Shown: positions 1 through 12,600 of the stretch, in pieces | Numbering within the stretch: position 1 is the stretch's first letter | How the letters are laid out: each line of letters starts with the position of its first letter | Source: Branchiostoma floridae | Lineage: Eukaryota > Chordata > Leptocardii > Amphioxiformes > Branchiostomatidae | NCBI RefSeq assembly: GCF_000003815.2 | Contig: NC_049996.1 | Span: forward strand, 15,165,637-15,229,636 | Length of the DNA: 64,000 nucleotides | Direction: 5' to 3' | Notes under the pieces: model-generated | The model's input: the letters and a program-made list of their open reading frames with translations, nothing else | Database searches by the model: none | What the model was told of the DNA's origin: nothing | Made by a program: the position numbers and the translations under genes

Positions 1-899
1 AAAGGGGAGGGACTTTTGTCATTTAGATGGCTCAACAATGCCATTCTTTTACTACTTCATAAAACATTCTTCACAAAACACACAAGCCTTCATTTTAATC
101 TTTATCTCAAATAGGACTAATTTTTGTACTGTTAACTGAAGCATAAGACCACACACTATAAATGATCACAATTCTTAATGCCTTCCTCCAAGTCATTATA
201 TGTTACACTGAAATGTCTGAAAACAAGTACTAGCTTCTGTTATAATGGTTACTTAACTAACTCACACAGATCATCTTTAAAATCTCCAGCTATTATCATA
301 ACGTAATTTTGAACCAAATCACCATTAAGACAGAAAGCAATTCATTACAAGGAAAGAGCATTAAAAGCTGTAAAGAACTACTCTAAGATAAAGTCAAGCT
401 CATGAAAGTATACTAAAAAGTTAGTAATCAAGTAGGACTTTTCCCAAAAGTTTTCAATTCTCATACATCTTGTCATTTCTTGACAGTTTTCTTGTCATTT
501 CTCGAACCAGTGCGAAGACACCGTTCGTTTCACGTGAGAGTGTACTCTGTCAAAATTGCCTGGGCAAGCCAGTTGGAGATTTTACACCTGACCTAGATTG
601 TGTCGCTAAACAAAGACCATCGACAAACATGTATCCAAGACCTGTGCCGCTCAAGCGCTCTGGAAAAATGCTACTCAACGGTGGTGTGATGCAGATGCTA
701 CTATGCAAAATGTTATACCTTCCTGCATCTTTTCATACCATAATGTTGAAACAAATGCTTTATAAATGGTTTACTATCATTTTGGCAAAAAATATCTGAC
801 TGTCTGAAGAGAACAAATTTTGTTTATAATCCATCCAGAGTTTGTAAGCTATACAGTACTCTCCTCAAATATCTGAGAATACAAACATGCTCTCCTGAA
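1..899. other. AT-rich stretch, no gene recognised
   Basis: The sequence is AT-rich with no convincing splice-bounded open frame. One open frame on the plus strand near 470-799 has no recognisable domain and poor codon character. I see no repeat shared with the rest of the window here. Confidence 0.4.
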
Positions 900-1179
900 A
901 ATTTGGAATTCTGAAATGCTATTTCCTTATTTTCAGTGGCAAATTTTGCTGGTAGACTAAGCTTGGTTCAATTAATATCTTTACATGCCAATTTTTGTCC
1001 ATCACAGAGGACGGAATGGGAAAATTTTTTTCCGTCCCAAGCAGCAAAATTTTTTCAAAGGACGAAAGGACAGACGCTGGCTAGAACCCTGCACTGCAGC
1101 TATGTGAGGAAAGCATTTAGGAAAGTAAAGTGATCTCGATCCAGTTTTAGCTCACTGAAGAGCTAGTCTTCCACTGGTC

Positions 1180-1415
1180 GTGACAAAGAGGACAGACGCT
1201 ACAGGTATGTACAGTATTTACAAGTTTATTGTATAGGGGACATTCCCCTAGCTCTTTACAACAAGCACAATGAACAGTGGGCCACAGCTTAATATAACGT
1301 CTTATCCTAAGGACTGTATGCAACCCTTTCCGGTAGCGTGCATGTCGGGTGAGCGACACAGCCGGAATCGAACTCACGACTTCCAGTTCCAGAGGCAGGG
1401 CTGCTAACCACTTAA
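1180..1415 (-). repeat. tRNA-like SINE fragment
   Basis: Read on the minus strand, the right end has an A-box-like run (TGGTTAGCAGCCCTGCC) followed by a B-box-like run (GAGTTCGATTCCGG). This is the order and spacing of a tRNA-derived Pol III promoter. The body resembles the segments at 52503-52620 and 52805-52990, which also carry the phrase on recurring initial-sequence remnants ending in a B box. I infer a tRNA-derived SINE family; no coding content. Confidence 0.5.
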
Positions 1416-1435
1416 GTTAAAAAGTTAAAGTTGCC

Positions 1436-1735
1436 CGTACATCTGTGCAGAATCTGATGCTTAAGGGTTGTGCCCATCTCTATTTCGAGTTGCCCTTGGG
1501 CCACACATGTGCAAGCCACTACAGCAGGGGGCTGGTCCGCTGGTAGTGATGTGTGTTGAACTTCCATACTCTTTCCCATTAGTGCTGAGTGCTAAGCAGA
1601 GAAAGCAGCATGTACCATTTTTAAAGTCTTTGGTATGACTCGGCCGGGGATCTAATTCACGACCTACCGAATGCAAGACGAACACTCTACCCACACGGCT
1701 ATTGCACCGGTACTGCTAACCACTGGACTACATAT
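1436..1735 (-). repeat. Second tRNA-like SINE family, copy 1
   Basis: This segment is closely similar to 11385-11630 and to a truncated copy at 37800-37985. All three share a 'GTGCCCATCTCT' start, a 'GGGCCACACA' block and a minus-strand end with degenerate tRNA boxes (around 1640-1720). Its end contains an anticodon-arm-like region in place of a gene. The family assignment is by comparison within the window only. Confidence 0.5.
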
Positions 1736-1739
1736 GTAC

Positions 1740-2660
1740 CCAACTCTGCAAGGTATGCAGGGATGGACGCTACCTAAACAGCTACTTATCCCGGCATGGC
1801 AGATATGAACCGGGCCCTGTCATAACAACAACTCACAGATCTGGGTCACTGGGCACTGCCAGATCTTATCCTTATGTTTGGTGACAAGGAAAGGCATTTA
1901 CCTGAAGGTGCCCCACCCTACACACCTCTGGCACAGGTAACACACCTGTGCTGTGCGTGCAGTCACACCTGTGGGGGGCTCAAAATGCTTTTTTTTAGTC
2001 ACATGCATAATTGCATATTGCCAACCATTTCACAATGCATTTCGATACGTCTATTAGTATGTGCAAAAAAACTCTTAAACAGTAACAGTAATAGCATATA
2101 CATGCATGTTTACAAATTTGGACATCTAACATTACATACGAAGACATACTTAAAAGCTAACAAAAAAAGATCCAAGGATTTTGAAGCCATAAGCCTAGTG
2201 GAAGCAAGATTGCAGGTTCTTAGGAACTGTTCACAACCTTTATCCAGTTGCCTGTTTCAAATACAGGGTTAAACTGTCAGTTTTGATGAATTACTTTTAA
2301 TCTTATCTTTGACATTATGTTTTCTCTGGTTATAGATTTTTTGTTAAGCCTTTAATAAGGTACAATATATTACAATTAAAGTCAACCATTGTTGGGATGT
2401 ATACTATGTGACAAGTTATTTTATCATATAAACTAAGCCATAAATCATTGTAGTACATGTATAAGCTATTGTTATGGAAAGATATGCGTATTACTATTAG
2501 TGGTGTTTTCTGGCTTCATGTTTACAAAATATGAAAGCCCATATTGTTGCAGGACGTAAGATGTTTACGACGGTTTGTAGCTTGTCCTGTAATACTAAGC
2601 AAAAGTTTCATCAGATAAATGTACGTGTCTAAATGGGCCCGTTTATCACTCAGAACTCTG
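1740..2660. other. Intergenic, nothing recognised
   Basis: AT-rich sequence with several microsatellite-poor open frames and no splice-bounded exon I can defend. A plus-strand open frame at 1874-2272 lacks any domain signature. Confidence 0.4.
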
Positions 2661-2665
2661 GAGTG

Positions 2666-2886
2666 TAACGCTAGTTCACCTTTATCCGCGGGGTAACCTA
2701 TATCTGTCGAATCTGAATACAAGGATATAAACGCATATAACTTGGCTTCAGATTGCATTTTCTTCAAAATATTCTAGTTTAAAACCACCGTTTGTCGGCT
2801 TAATGTCTCTAAATACCTAGTATACCTACTAAATACCTTAATATACAACAGATATAGGTTACCCAACAAATAAAGGTGAACCTAGC
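2666..2886. repeat. Palindromic MITE, family A
   Basis: The left end reads AACGCTAGTTCACCTTTATC and the right end reads as its reverse complement (GATATAGGTTACCC then AAAGGTGAACCTAGC). The whole element is an imperfect palindrome of about 220 bp. Further copies lie at 3039-3257, 4996-5203, 19257-19471, 29480-29661, 35296-35422 (half) and 61889-62105. This is a non-autonomous DNA-transposon pattern with no coding capacity. Confidence 0.75.
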
Positions 2887-3038
2887 CCCCAGCTGCTAAC
2901 AATTATCTGCTAATTTCTTCAGTTTAAAGTAGTTTTTCCTTGACATTTGAATCAGTTTGCTTGGCTGAAAAGTTACTTCTGAGTCTCTAATAATCACCCA
3001 TCTAGCAAGCCTATAATTATTTGGTTGGAGTCGCTAGA

Positions 3039-3257
3039 CCTAACGCTAGTTTACCTTTATCCGCTGGGTGCCCTATATCCGTTGTATTTAAAGATAGGAT
3101 ATTTTGGGATTTTAAGCCGACGGACGACGGTTTCAAATTGCAATTTTTCATAAATACTGCAGTTTGAAACTACCGTGCGTCGACTTGATCCCTAAATACC
3201 CCGCTTTTAAACACTACGGATAAAGGTCACTTCGCGGATAAAGGTGAACTAAAGTTA
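3039..3257. repeat. Palindromic MITE, family A
   Basis: Second copy, only about 150 bp from the first, with the same TTCACC/TTTATCC end (here diverged to TTTACC) and the reverse-complement right end AAAGGTGAAC. The two adjacent copies differ in their central parts, so they look like separate insertions and not a recent duplication. Confidence 0.7.
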
Positions 3258-3259
3258 CA

Positions 3260-4282
3260 TGTATTTAGTTTAAGGATTTCCACTGTGAGAAAAATGAGAC
3301 CTTAGACACATTAGCCAGGTGTCAATCATGTTTATGTCAGGTATCAATCATTCAGTCGTAAACAAGTCAAAGGCGAGACAATCTATCACTTGTGGCCCTG
3401 AAGGCTATTTGAAATACATGTTTCACTGTAGTCCAACAATTTGGAGGACAGCGAAGCAAATATGGTTAAAACAGGTAGGGGGAGCTTTTACACAAGGTCG
3501 TATCTTACATGTATGTTTAAACGTTTGCAGTCACAGTGGTTTAAATTTACTCTCCAGCTTTATTTCTTCAACCTCTTTACTATAAATTTATGACACTTGT
3601 GAATATATTTTCCAATGTATAACTACCGTACTACTAAGTAACTTAGTTTCAATCAAATTTAAACAGAGAGAAAACTTCCCATTCCCTTATACCACAAAAC
3701 AAATCAATAAAGAAAACAAAAATAACTTAGAGCATATCCCAGCAGCTATCACAAACAGAAGCACCTGATCGCTCATTCTTTGACAAAGACTGGAGTTCAA
3801 CTGTCAGAAAATTTGGTTAAGTCCAATTTCTGTGTTGGAAATTACAGTTAAAGTTTGATCTAGAATATCTCTTCAGATTACATTGTAATGGGCACTACAG
3901 ATATTGAGGCAAGATTAATGTTGCTTCATACAAAAACCTAATATTGATGATACCAATTCTTACAATACCACTGATCATAGACTAAACTGAATCTGACCTC
4001 CCCTCCCCCCCCCAAAAAAACAAAGACTGATAAAAATTCATAACTTTTCTTTAACCCATGACCCAAATTTACAAGGCATCACAGAAAACAGTGTTGTACA
4101 GTAATGTACAATAATACAGTCTACCTTCTGTACTCCTTAACAGTTCTAAAGCATATCTAGGCCACAAGAAATTAACACGTGTCTACAATACACTCTCTAC
4201 TCACAAACAATAATCGTAAGACAATTTGCTTCACTCTTAATTAAAAATTTTACATAACATGTCCTAACGAACAGACACTTAC
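3260..4282. other. Intergenic, nothing recognised
   Basis: AT-rich DNA with a short C/A run near 4000. No repeat shared elsewhere and no exon I can support. Confidence 0.4.
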
Positions 4283-4350
4283 CTGAAGCTACAGCCCAGG
4301 GGTTCCACTTCCATAAAATTGTGTCTCTTATAAACGTTTACAAAGATCTA
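4283..4350 (-). other. Candidate non-coding first exon with consensus donor
   Basis: On the minus strand the sequence runs from a TATA-like run to a perfect splice donor, CAG|GTAAGTG, with GT at 4281-4282. No good in-frame ATG lies between them, so if real this is a 5' untranslated first exon of a minus-strand gene left of the window. The start near 4350 is inferred from the TATA spacing. The donor could also be chance in 64 kb; no partner exon is visible. Confidence 0.35.
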
Positions 4351-4370
4351 TGACTGTCGTCAAACGTGTG

Positions 4371-4384
4371 CTATATAATATAAA
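4371..4384 (-). promoter_or_regulatory. TATA-like box upstream of candidate exon
   Basis: Minus-strand reading is TTTATATTATATAGC, about 30 nt upstream of the inferred start of the candidate exon at 4283-4350. The pairing of TATA box and perfect donor about 90 nt downstream is the reason for listing it. Confidence 0.3.
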
Positions 4385-4995
4385 CCCACCCCACCAGTCT
4401 GACGGATACTACACCCTTATCCACCCCCAGCCACGTACTGTGCCTAAAGCCTGACCAACAATCGTTTCTTTATCTCTTACTTTGCTCGCAGCTATTACGT
4501 GATGAAGAACTCATTATGACCGAACAACGTACTCATCAAAGGTCACCGTAGGGCAAAAGGCGACCAATGGTCTTGCAGAAACGTCCCCTGTCTTCCGTCA
4601 TTTCTGTCAGGTAGAAATCCTACAGTGACGGCTGGATATTATCTACCATGGGTTAGGAATGAAAGGGTGGAATTTACGGCTTCGGAAACAAGTCAACGTA
4701 AATCATGGGAAACTTCCGTGACAAAACGTAAACAAGACACCTAACGATAACACATAAAACTATGTCGTAACTTATCTGTGTAGTGAAATTATGACTTAAA
4801 AGCTTCTAGGAAACAATGATTATAATGGTACATCCCAAATCAACACTACAAAGATACATGTGACTCATTCTATCACTTAAAACATTCATCAAATCCTGTT
4901 CCGCTTGACAAAGTGTTAACAAGTATGGCTACATGTACACCTAAACTTTAACAGATGACACTATACTGTAAAAACAACATAGATAAATGTATCGA

Positions 4996-5203
4996 AAGTT
5001 CACCTTTATCCACGCTGTGATCTATATCCACTGTTTTTAAACACGGGGTATTTAGGGAAACCAAGTTGGGGGACGGTAGTTGTAAACTGCAAATTTTGAA
5101 ACTATCTCAGTTTGGTACAACCCCGGACCCCAATATTTGAAAATGTTGCAGTTTGATGTAACCACGGATATAGGTTACCCCACGGATAAAGGTGAACTAT
5201 CGT
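4996..5203. repeat. Palindromic MITE, family A
   Basis: Both ends carry the family A signature (GTTCACCTTTATCC at left, GGATAAAGGTGAAC at right). The interior is also self-complementary around GGTTACCCC/GTGATCTATATCC. Confidence 0.75.
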
Positions 5204-5744
5204 CATATTTCTTTGAAAAGATAAAGGTATAACCATAATCCACAAAGTTAGGAGAACAGTTCATGTGATTCATTAAAATATCACTCGAACGAAACAATCA
5301 TCAAATCATTTTCCAGCTGACCCAAGCCACAGCCTTGTGTCAGGGATGATGTCATCGCTATTATATATAGAGGTACATGTTTCTTCAACTGGAAATTATG
5401 GCCATGGCACAAAGGGGAAATGCCTTTGAAACACACCTTAAAATAAAGGTAAAGTTTAAGTTAAAGTTAAATACGCCTTCTCAATGCAACTGACTGTCAC
5501 CGACCAAAAGATCTTCAATGTAGAATTTGAGCGGCAAAATTGAAAATACAAATTAAGCATTAAAGTACCAATGGAAACTTTACCTCCAAAATACAACACG
5601 CTTCCCAACACTTCGACATTTTTGGACTTAATATATTGACAGTGTTTATCTATTGACAGAGGCGGCGGCAGCAAATTTCGCATGGGGGGGGCGGGCGAAC
5701 TTTACTGACAGAACTTTGCAGCACATTTAGCGCCAAAGGCCAAA

Positions 5745-6050
5745 TCTTGACCCTCTAAAACGCCATTTCCTTTGTTTTGACGGGCAAATTTTGCTGCCAG
5801 ACTAAGCTAAATTTGATGGCAATTCTGTAAGAAAGACACATGGTTTTTAATAGCGAGGGCGATGCCCCAAAAATATTTTCATGATTTCGAATACCGAAAG
5901 TGCAAGCTGTCGCAAGGTTGGTCTGGGGAAATTTCGAAATCTGCACCCTCTGAAATGCCATTTTCTGTATTTTCTTGCCATTTTCTGTATTTCTTGCATT
6001 TTTGGGGGTAAATTTTGCCGTTAGACCCCCCCCCCCGGTGCCACCGCCAC
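5745..6050. repeat. Interspersed repeat with GGCAAATTTTGCTG motif
   Basis: The motif GCAAATTTTGCTGCCAGACT near 5787 recurs diverged near 940-960 (GCAAATTTTGCTGGTAGACT) and again near 6007-6030, where it runs into a C tract. This suggests an old dispersed repeat. A G-rich tract sits near 5683-5692. No coding evidence. Confidence 0.4.
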
Positions 6051-6059
6051 TGATTGAAT

Positions 6060-7100
6060 TTAATTTATCATAATGCCTTGTGCCCGTACTGATCACCCAG
6101 CAAGAAAGGAACCAAACCTTTATATCGTCTGTCCTACAAAAAGCACCAATGATTTATCACCATAATCTACTTCAACACCTGGTAGATGAATCAACACAAT
6201 AGGATGGATTTAGACATTCAAACACCTAATTTGTTTCTCTATTGTTATCTTTAATGGGATCTATATCTAGACAATTATAAAATTTCCTGTGGTACTTTCC
6301 ATCAAACCTGTCACAAAACAATAGCACCTTTTTAGTTACAATAGTGCATTGTTACATCTTCAACACCTGAATCAAGTACTTGATGACCAGGTACAGATGA
6401 AAACATTCATTCATTTTCTATTAACTCTCACCTATCATGGAAGTTGATTAGTTAACACAGTCCTGGGCCTGACAATAACACTGATGACACTGTAAGTTCT
6501 GTAACAGTTCATTTGATTGGCATGTTGTCTGTCTAGAAGCTAATAAGCTGGTGATTTTAAATAACTAGAAAGTTTGAGTCTAAATCACTTGCTTTCTGTT
6601 TATAACAACGTTCCTGTTGTTATCTTACAACAAGCATTAAAAGATACGTGTAGCATCATTAATCATGAATTCTAAGTTACTTTTCACCACACTTTTTACC
6701 AAAGGCACTCACAGACTTGGAATTCTCACGGTACATTTGACTTGGATTATTCTGACCTTGCTCAATAGTAACAAAGATTACAGTACCTATTTACTTAGTC
6801 CATCACTTAGCACTTAGCACAACATAACTGTCATAGGCGTACAAAACCATTCAGACAAGGATGTACCCTCTTAGCCTATCAGGAATGAAACGCGTGATGT
6901 TTTTCGTCCTTGGGCTTCGTCTTCAAGCTCAACATCCGAGCTACTCCATCCGAAAATTGCCAGCTAAATCCCTCCCCCAGGCCCTTGTAGTCCCTCTATT
7001 GTTACGTGCCTTAACGTTGCCTATAGCCCACACAATGGATAAACTGTACCATCTATAATACATCTTTGCTGTTGTGACGGGAAACATGTTAAAAGATATA
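6060..7100. other. Intergenic, nothing recognised
   Basis: No repeat shared with the rest of the window and no exon with both good splice sites and protein-like sequence. A 65-codon plus-strand frame at 6861-7058 has no recognisable motif. Confidence 0.4.
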
Positions 7101-7108
7101 TCAAGTCA

Positions 7109-7430
7109 GGGATAAACAAGTCCACTAGCCCTATTGTCCAGGGCAAGTGAAAGTGCTGTTCGGGCAAGTGCATGTCCTACCCCACTTGTGCGATCGGGCA
7201 AGTAAGATTTTTCCATTGATTTTAGTGCAATTTTGATATACTTGTTACTTTTTACAGTCATGACATCAAGCAATTGTCTACAGAGAATTCCATTGCTGGA
7301 AGTGAAAATGCATATACTAGTAACAGTGACATTTGAATTTTGGGCAAGTGAAAAATTGGTTCGGGCAAGTACATTTTTTATGTGCTTGCCCGATAGGACA
7401 AGTGGATTTTAGAAAACTTGTTCAACCCTG
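7109..7430 (-). repeat. Dispersed 'GGGCAAGTG' repeat, family H, inverted copy
   Basis: About 325 bp that match, in reverse complement and nearly base for base, the element at 17191-17518; a third more diverged copy lies at 29755-30096. The element is rich in CACTTGCCC/GGGCAAGTG words. Ends are 'CAGGGTTGAACAAG' and 'TGTTTATCCCTG', giving a short terminal similarity. No open frame of note. Confidence 0.75.
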
Positions 7431-7434
7431 CAAG

Positions 7435-8455
7435 TACAAACATGTATTTTAACACAGACTCTACATTTGTAAATACAGTCATGGCTAAATGTCTCTCACA
7501 GGTACACATGTCAGAGATTGAGTGATAAAGAATCATGGTTCATACCAACTGGGAGTCATCAAATGTAGAGTTAGAGTTACATGATAATTAATTTTGTAAT
7601 TTTGTATTATGTAAGTTGTAATGTAAGTTGTTTGCACCTCTCGTAAAAAAAATCATTTCTGGATCTGTCATTCCAGATCTGTCCTACATTCCTCAACAAA
7701 TTTTCTCTGCAGTTAAAAAAAGCCTGTAGGGTGCCAGAATCTACATGTCATCTCTACCTAATAATTGCCACCCATAGTACTTCAGGTCATCAGGAAGGAC
7801 CTTTAGGAGACATGCGTACAATGGCGGACATGATTACCCTTACTAACAACTGAAGGTCACCGTAACAGCAAAAGGTCACCAACCACAAAGTGAACGTATT
7901 TTCCAACATCAGTCATAGCAACCAACACCTGTGAACAGTCTGAAGTAGAAATGCAACCAAAAGTCCTTTTTTCTGATAGAAATGCTACAAATCCTAGTTT
8001 TGAAAGTAAATGATGTAACATCTATTATCATAATACCGGTACGTTTACGACGATTTCTCTAGCCATACTGATTTGACAAATTGTCAACGAATCATTTTCT
8101 CCAGTTACATGTTGCTGTTATAGGTTACCCTTGCCACTTCTTCTGTGTAAATTTTTCTGCCACTCTTGTCCTGCTAAAAGCGTAATATTGTAATTGTAAC
8201 ACGCCGCGGAATTACACGGCGAACGGGCGCGTGGTTGGGAGGGGGTACAAAATACCGGTAGGAAGAAACACGGCACAATTAACTGCCGCTATGTACATTT
8301 ATACATCCTCTGATGTTCCTTCCTTTTCTGTCAGTAAATGCATAAAACATAAACCTGCATGAGCATACAAAATGTCATGAGAAAACGGACGTATACTGTC
8401 AAGAATTTTCATTTAACTTCTGTCCGTCACAACCGCTATGACGTAACACTTCACT
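7435..8455. other. Intergenic, nothing firm
   Basis: A phrase near 7853-7880 (AAGGTCACCGTAACAGCAAAA) is similar to one near 4540-4565 (AAGGTCACCGTAGGGCAAAA), so the two flanking stretches may descend from one duplication. GC rises near 8200-8240. No exon supported. Confidence 0.35.
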
Positions 8456-8700
8456 GCTAGCGTAGATATAAAAATGGCGGGAAAATGGCGGCGTACATTC
8501 AATTTTGCCCATTCAGTCGTAGATCCGGGCTATTATGCAACGGTTCTTCACACTTTTACATGAGTTGTAGGTCACCAACAGAAATTCAAGATTGTTGTTG
8601 AATCATGTTCGTCTTGTGCCGTGAGCATGTGTAATTATGATCTATATAAATTTGGCAATGAATGTGACAGTGTGTTCGTCCCACGACGAGCTGCCTACCC
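8456..8700 (+). other. Region with TATA-like run and short ATG frames
   Basis: A 'GATATAAAAATGGCGG' run near 8465 is followed by a 29-codon ATG frame (8474-8563) and a 45-codon frame starting near 8658. Neither resembles a known family and neither is joined to an exon I can identify. It could be a promoter-proximal region but the evidence is thin. Confidence 0.15.
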
Positions 8701-9660
8701 CGAAATTTAAAAAAAAGTATACTGAAAACTTTTGGCCTTGTTGTCTTCGAATGCATTGTTATCGATGCTTTGTAAATGGTGTAGTGGACACCTAGATGTC
8801 TGAAGTGTGCACAGCTCAGAAATAACTATTGTTGCATGTGTAGATCTCTTTAAGTTCCAGTATTTTTAATCTACCGGTATAAGTCTTACTACCGGTATTA
8901 TGCCAATGCATGTTACCAATTGCAAGATTTTTCCAAGAAAACTTTCCTATACATATCAATAGTATATGGAAATCTCATATACACTGTAGGTATTTACTCA
9001 CACACTGAGACTATATTAAGTTTATCATCTTGCAGTTACATGTCAGGTTCTAATGAATGATTGCCAGAACTTTCTACAGTGTAGTTTAGGAAAACCATAA
9101 ATAATTCGATTTTTAAGACCTGTAACTTCGGAACTTATCCTAGTTTTCAGAGCGTCAATGAAGGTAAGCAAGGTAACAGTTACTCAAGCAACTGATAAGC
9201 ATAAGATAAGCAAGGTAACAGTTACTCAAGCAACTGGATAAAATTTGGAAACGGTCAGACATTTCAGACAGCATACGCTGTCTTTCGTGTGTTTTTTACT
9301 TTGAACTTTGCTAGACCTCGGACCTCCCTGCTTGCTGCCTCTTTTGTACAGACCAGACAAAACTCTGACAAAGACTGCGATATTATCTCTTACACGATTA
9401 GCATCTTTTCTCATGTAGTGCTTTCACAGGATTTTCCTGTCCGATGATGTATTCCTCCTTTAGACATAGTGTTGTTGTCTTGAAGTCTGGAGGTGACCAA
9501 GGTTAAGAACAGGTGTTCTAAACAAACAAAGGTCTGGACCGTTCTTTTGTGAGGATGTTTTTGTGCGATGTATTATTGTTAGTCTGCAGTGTCATAGGCT
9601 TTCTGACTTGTCAGTCAAGGGCCTGCTGTTGTCAATGTGTAAAATACCTAAATACATCTG
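8700..9660. other. Intergenic, nothing recognised
   Basis: The phrase GTTACTCAAGCAACTGGATA occurs near 9220-9240 and again near 25460-25480, so a small dispersed repeat is present. A tandem of 'GCAAGGTAACAGTTACTCAA' words lies at 9170-9235. No exon supported. Confidence 0.35.
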
Positions 9661-9676
9661 TCTCCATAGCCTATAA

Positions 9677-9699
9677 TGGGGGGGGGGGGGGGGGGGGGG
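9677..9699. repeat. Poly-G tract
   Basis: An uninterrupted run of about 23 G residues. It is a likely site of length error in sequencing and can form four-stranded structures. Open frames across it are artefacts of the run. Confidence 0.85.
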
Positions 9700-9959
9700 C
9701 ACGACAAGGACAACAACAAAGTGAAGGTCATTGTAAGCGTTCTAATTTGTTCCAATTTGAAAGATACAACAAACCAAATATGATGAATTTCAAAGCAATA
9801 CCTATGTGGCAGGCCCTGTAAATCAATTATGGCGTAACATTTGTACTGAAGTGTACGACCTACAATATCCAGACAGATGTATTTCACACACTCATACCAG
9901 TATGAACTCAAACTATAAGACAAGTGGTTCTTTTATGTGCTTGAGGTGAGTGAATTACC

Positions 9960-10050
9960 TTTTCCAATTGGACAACGAACATGCAAGTGACTTGAACCCA
10001 GGACCTCTGTACTTTGAGCCGAACACCCTACCTTGCAGCCCTGCAAGGTA
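9960..10050 (-). repeat. tRNA-like SINE end
   Basis: The minus strand contains a B-box-like GGTCCTGGGTTCAAGTC, matching the arrangement at 12500-12570 and 13515-13590. It is a short remnant of the tRNA-derived SINE family. Confidence 0.45.
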
Positions 10051-10059
10051 CTATAGTTT

Positions 10060-11240
10060 ATCTCAAAGAAATGTTGTGTAGAGCAAAATCTTGTTTCAAA
10101 GGTTACGTCATTTATTTACAACGACCCACAGCATGAGTGGACAATACGGAGCCTCTCCGATCATTTGTGCTTCATTAAATACATCAAGTCATTCTGGTTC
10201 AACGATTCCCCCACAATATGGGAAAATTCAAGTCTTGTCATTGCAAATTTCACATTTCACATCCTTTACAAGATGAGATCCTTGAGTGATATACTTAAGT
10301 TGCTCCATACTCATGTTTGTACTGACTTTAGCTTTAAAATGTCAGTCAAGTTTCTATACATGATTTAGTTGTAACTGATACGACTTCATTGCCTCAAGCA
10401 ATACATACAGTCTTTTTCAATAAGAAAAACCTTTCCTCGTAAAAATCCCTCTCGTAAACGGGCAAGAAATTACAAATTGGCTGGGTGTTGTATTGCGCTG
10501 ACGACAGATAACGAGTTCTTAAAAGGTTGTTAGGTAGTCAGACAGAGAGATAAGATCAGGTATACAAGTGAGCTTGTGTAACGTCAACCCACTGAACTTG
10601 TTTGTAGACTTCTATAATACACGCAACTGTTAAGGAAACGTTGTATATCCTGACGTATGTCCAACCTAAATGAAGGAAAAATGGATAATTGTAATACCAG
10701 CTTGGTAAACAACATCATTTTGGAGAATCTACCTTATCATACGACTTGAACAATACCTTTACGATCACAACATCGCTACCTGTGTTCTATAGTATCTGTT
10801 ACAGTCACACAACAGGACCATAGCAGTTCTTTACACTAAAGGGGACATGAAACCGTCAGCATATTCACCTAACTGACCTAACAATTTTCCTTTCACTACT
10901 CTGACATGAAAGCTGCACACTCACTGTAAATCAGAAGTCCTTCGAAGACACCATGACGCAATACGGAACGCAAAATCCCAACAGTCTCATCCAGCGATTG
11001 CAAGTTCCCGAGACACGGCTCCGAATACCAAATGTCAGGTTACTATTATGAGCTCTCCACGTCTGCAATTTGGCTGTTGTTAGGTAAATGCAAATTCGAT
11101 GGCTCACCTTTCAGTTGATGAGACATGCCCCCGGGGGAATGTGTAACATCAGGCCGAGGTGACACAACTGTTAACCTTTGCCTGATGTCATGACGCATGT
11201 GGGAACAAGTCTTACATAAACGCAGTCTTTAACATAATCA
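10060..11240. other. Intergenic, nothing recognised
   Basis: No repeat or exon that I can support. Short plus-strand frames near 10091-10368 have no recognisable sequence. Confidence 0.4.
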
Positions 11241-11384
11241 CAACAGTAAAGATGGTGCATAGGGTAGTGCCCAACTCCGTTCTGTAGCCCTAGGGCCACA
11301 CAACTGTTAACCTCTGCCTGTTGTCATGACTACACGTGGGAACCAGTCTCGTACATATACACGACAGTAAAGGTCTAGTCTTTC

Positions 11385-11630
11385 CTGCACCAGATGGTGC
11401 ATAGGGCAGTGCCCATCTCTGTTCTGAACCCCTGGGCCACACAACTTCTATGCAATCACCACAGCACGGGGCTAGTCCCCACACTTCTTCCCAATTGCTG
11501 AGTGTAAAGCAGAGAAAGAAGCATGTACTACCATTTCTAAAGTCTTTGCTATGATTAGGCTGGGGATTAAACTCACGACCTACCGAATGCAAGGTGAACA
11601 CGCTACCCACTTGGCCATTGTACTAGAATT
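11385..11630 (-). repeat. Second tRNA-like SINE family, copy 2
   Basis: Closely similar to 1436-1735, including the GAGTGTAAAGCAGAGAAAGA region and the tRNA-like end (ACTCACGACCTACCGAATGC on the plus strand). A partial extra copy of its head, with the phrase 'GATGGTGCATAGGG', lies just upstream at 11250-11290. Confidence 0.55.
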
Positions 11631-11634
11631 CCTA

Positions 11635-12285
11635 TACATACACATGACAGTATCAAACAAGCACAAGTGTGTTTCCACCACATTTATTCTTTGTTGGTTT
11701 GACATTCAATTCGTATCCGTCCATATAGAGACTTTCATTTTCATAGGCTGTGACGGTTTTCAGTTTTATGCATGGTATAACGACACAAACACCAAACAAG
11801 TTGTCTTCTAGAAAGGAGTTGTTCAGCTTTGTCAAATTACTAACTATAGAAAATGATGTTGGAGAATTTTCATAGATTTAATCTGAAATGATATTTATAA
11901 ACCAGTGATAGATAAAGTTCAAAAGTACATGTTTTTACATTGGTCAAAGCAAGAGTTGTTTCACCCCTAATTAATGTTCAGCCCAAGCATGAAAGAGCCT
12001 TATTGGTTTTTCATAATACAAAAAGATGAATGTAAACAGTTTACATTGACCCTGCTGATGACCCATTACAGAGGAGTAGACACACTAAACAAACAGCATA
12101 CTTCTGAAATAACACGGAGTCTCTCTGTCCTTATTAGTAATGACCTCAGCTCACAAAGAACCATACTTGTGATGATGATATTTCTCATACATGTATTGAT
12201 TCAGCTTTATGAGATGAAAAAATGCTCATTTCTTTTAAGCCAGATTACATCACATTATAGGTTTATAAGAGCAAATTGAGAGCAT
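11635..12285. other. Intergenic, nothing recognised
   Basis: AT-rich sequence with weak open frames on both strands near 11551-11835 and 11974-12279. No domain, no convincing splice borders. Confidence 0.35.
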
Positions 12286-12289
12286 TCTT

Positions 12290-12600
12290 GTTACATCTCT
12301 GGATATATCCCACAACATTCACCTATATAGGGATACAAACAGCCTTTTTCAGGCAGTGGGTTGTTATCCACTGTGGCCAAGGTACAATATTGGAAGGTGG
12401 AGACAATTCCATTGCCTTTTACCTCCCCAACTGAAGTCAGGTACTCATTTCTACACCTGGGTATAGTGAGGAAAGTCATGTTAAGTGCCTTTCCCAAATT
12501 TGGTGGTGTGTCAAGGGATTCAAACCCAGGACCTCTGGGTCCTGAACCAAACACCCATACCTTTAAGCCAACATGATGACACAATTGCCCCTTTAGAATG
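12290..12600 (-). repeat. tRNA-like SINE, full copy
   Basis: The minus strand shows a tRNA-like head (B box CCTGGGTTTGAATCCC near 12505-12520) and a tail shared with copies at 13310-13590 and 47160-47320 (AAAGTCATGTTAAGTGCC versus AAGTCGTGTAAAGTGCA). The open frames that cross it on both strands are by-products of the repeat. Confidence 0.5.

Noticed and set aside
8474-8563. 29-codon ATG frame after a TATA-like run
   Set aside because: Too short, stops without a donor, and no conserved content; kept only as a weak regional note.
9549-9923. Frames with Gly or Pro runs
   Set aside because: Caused by the 23-base G tract.
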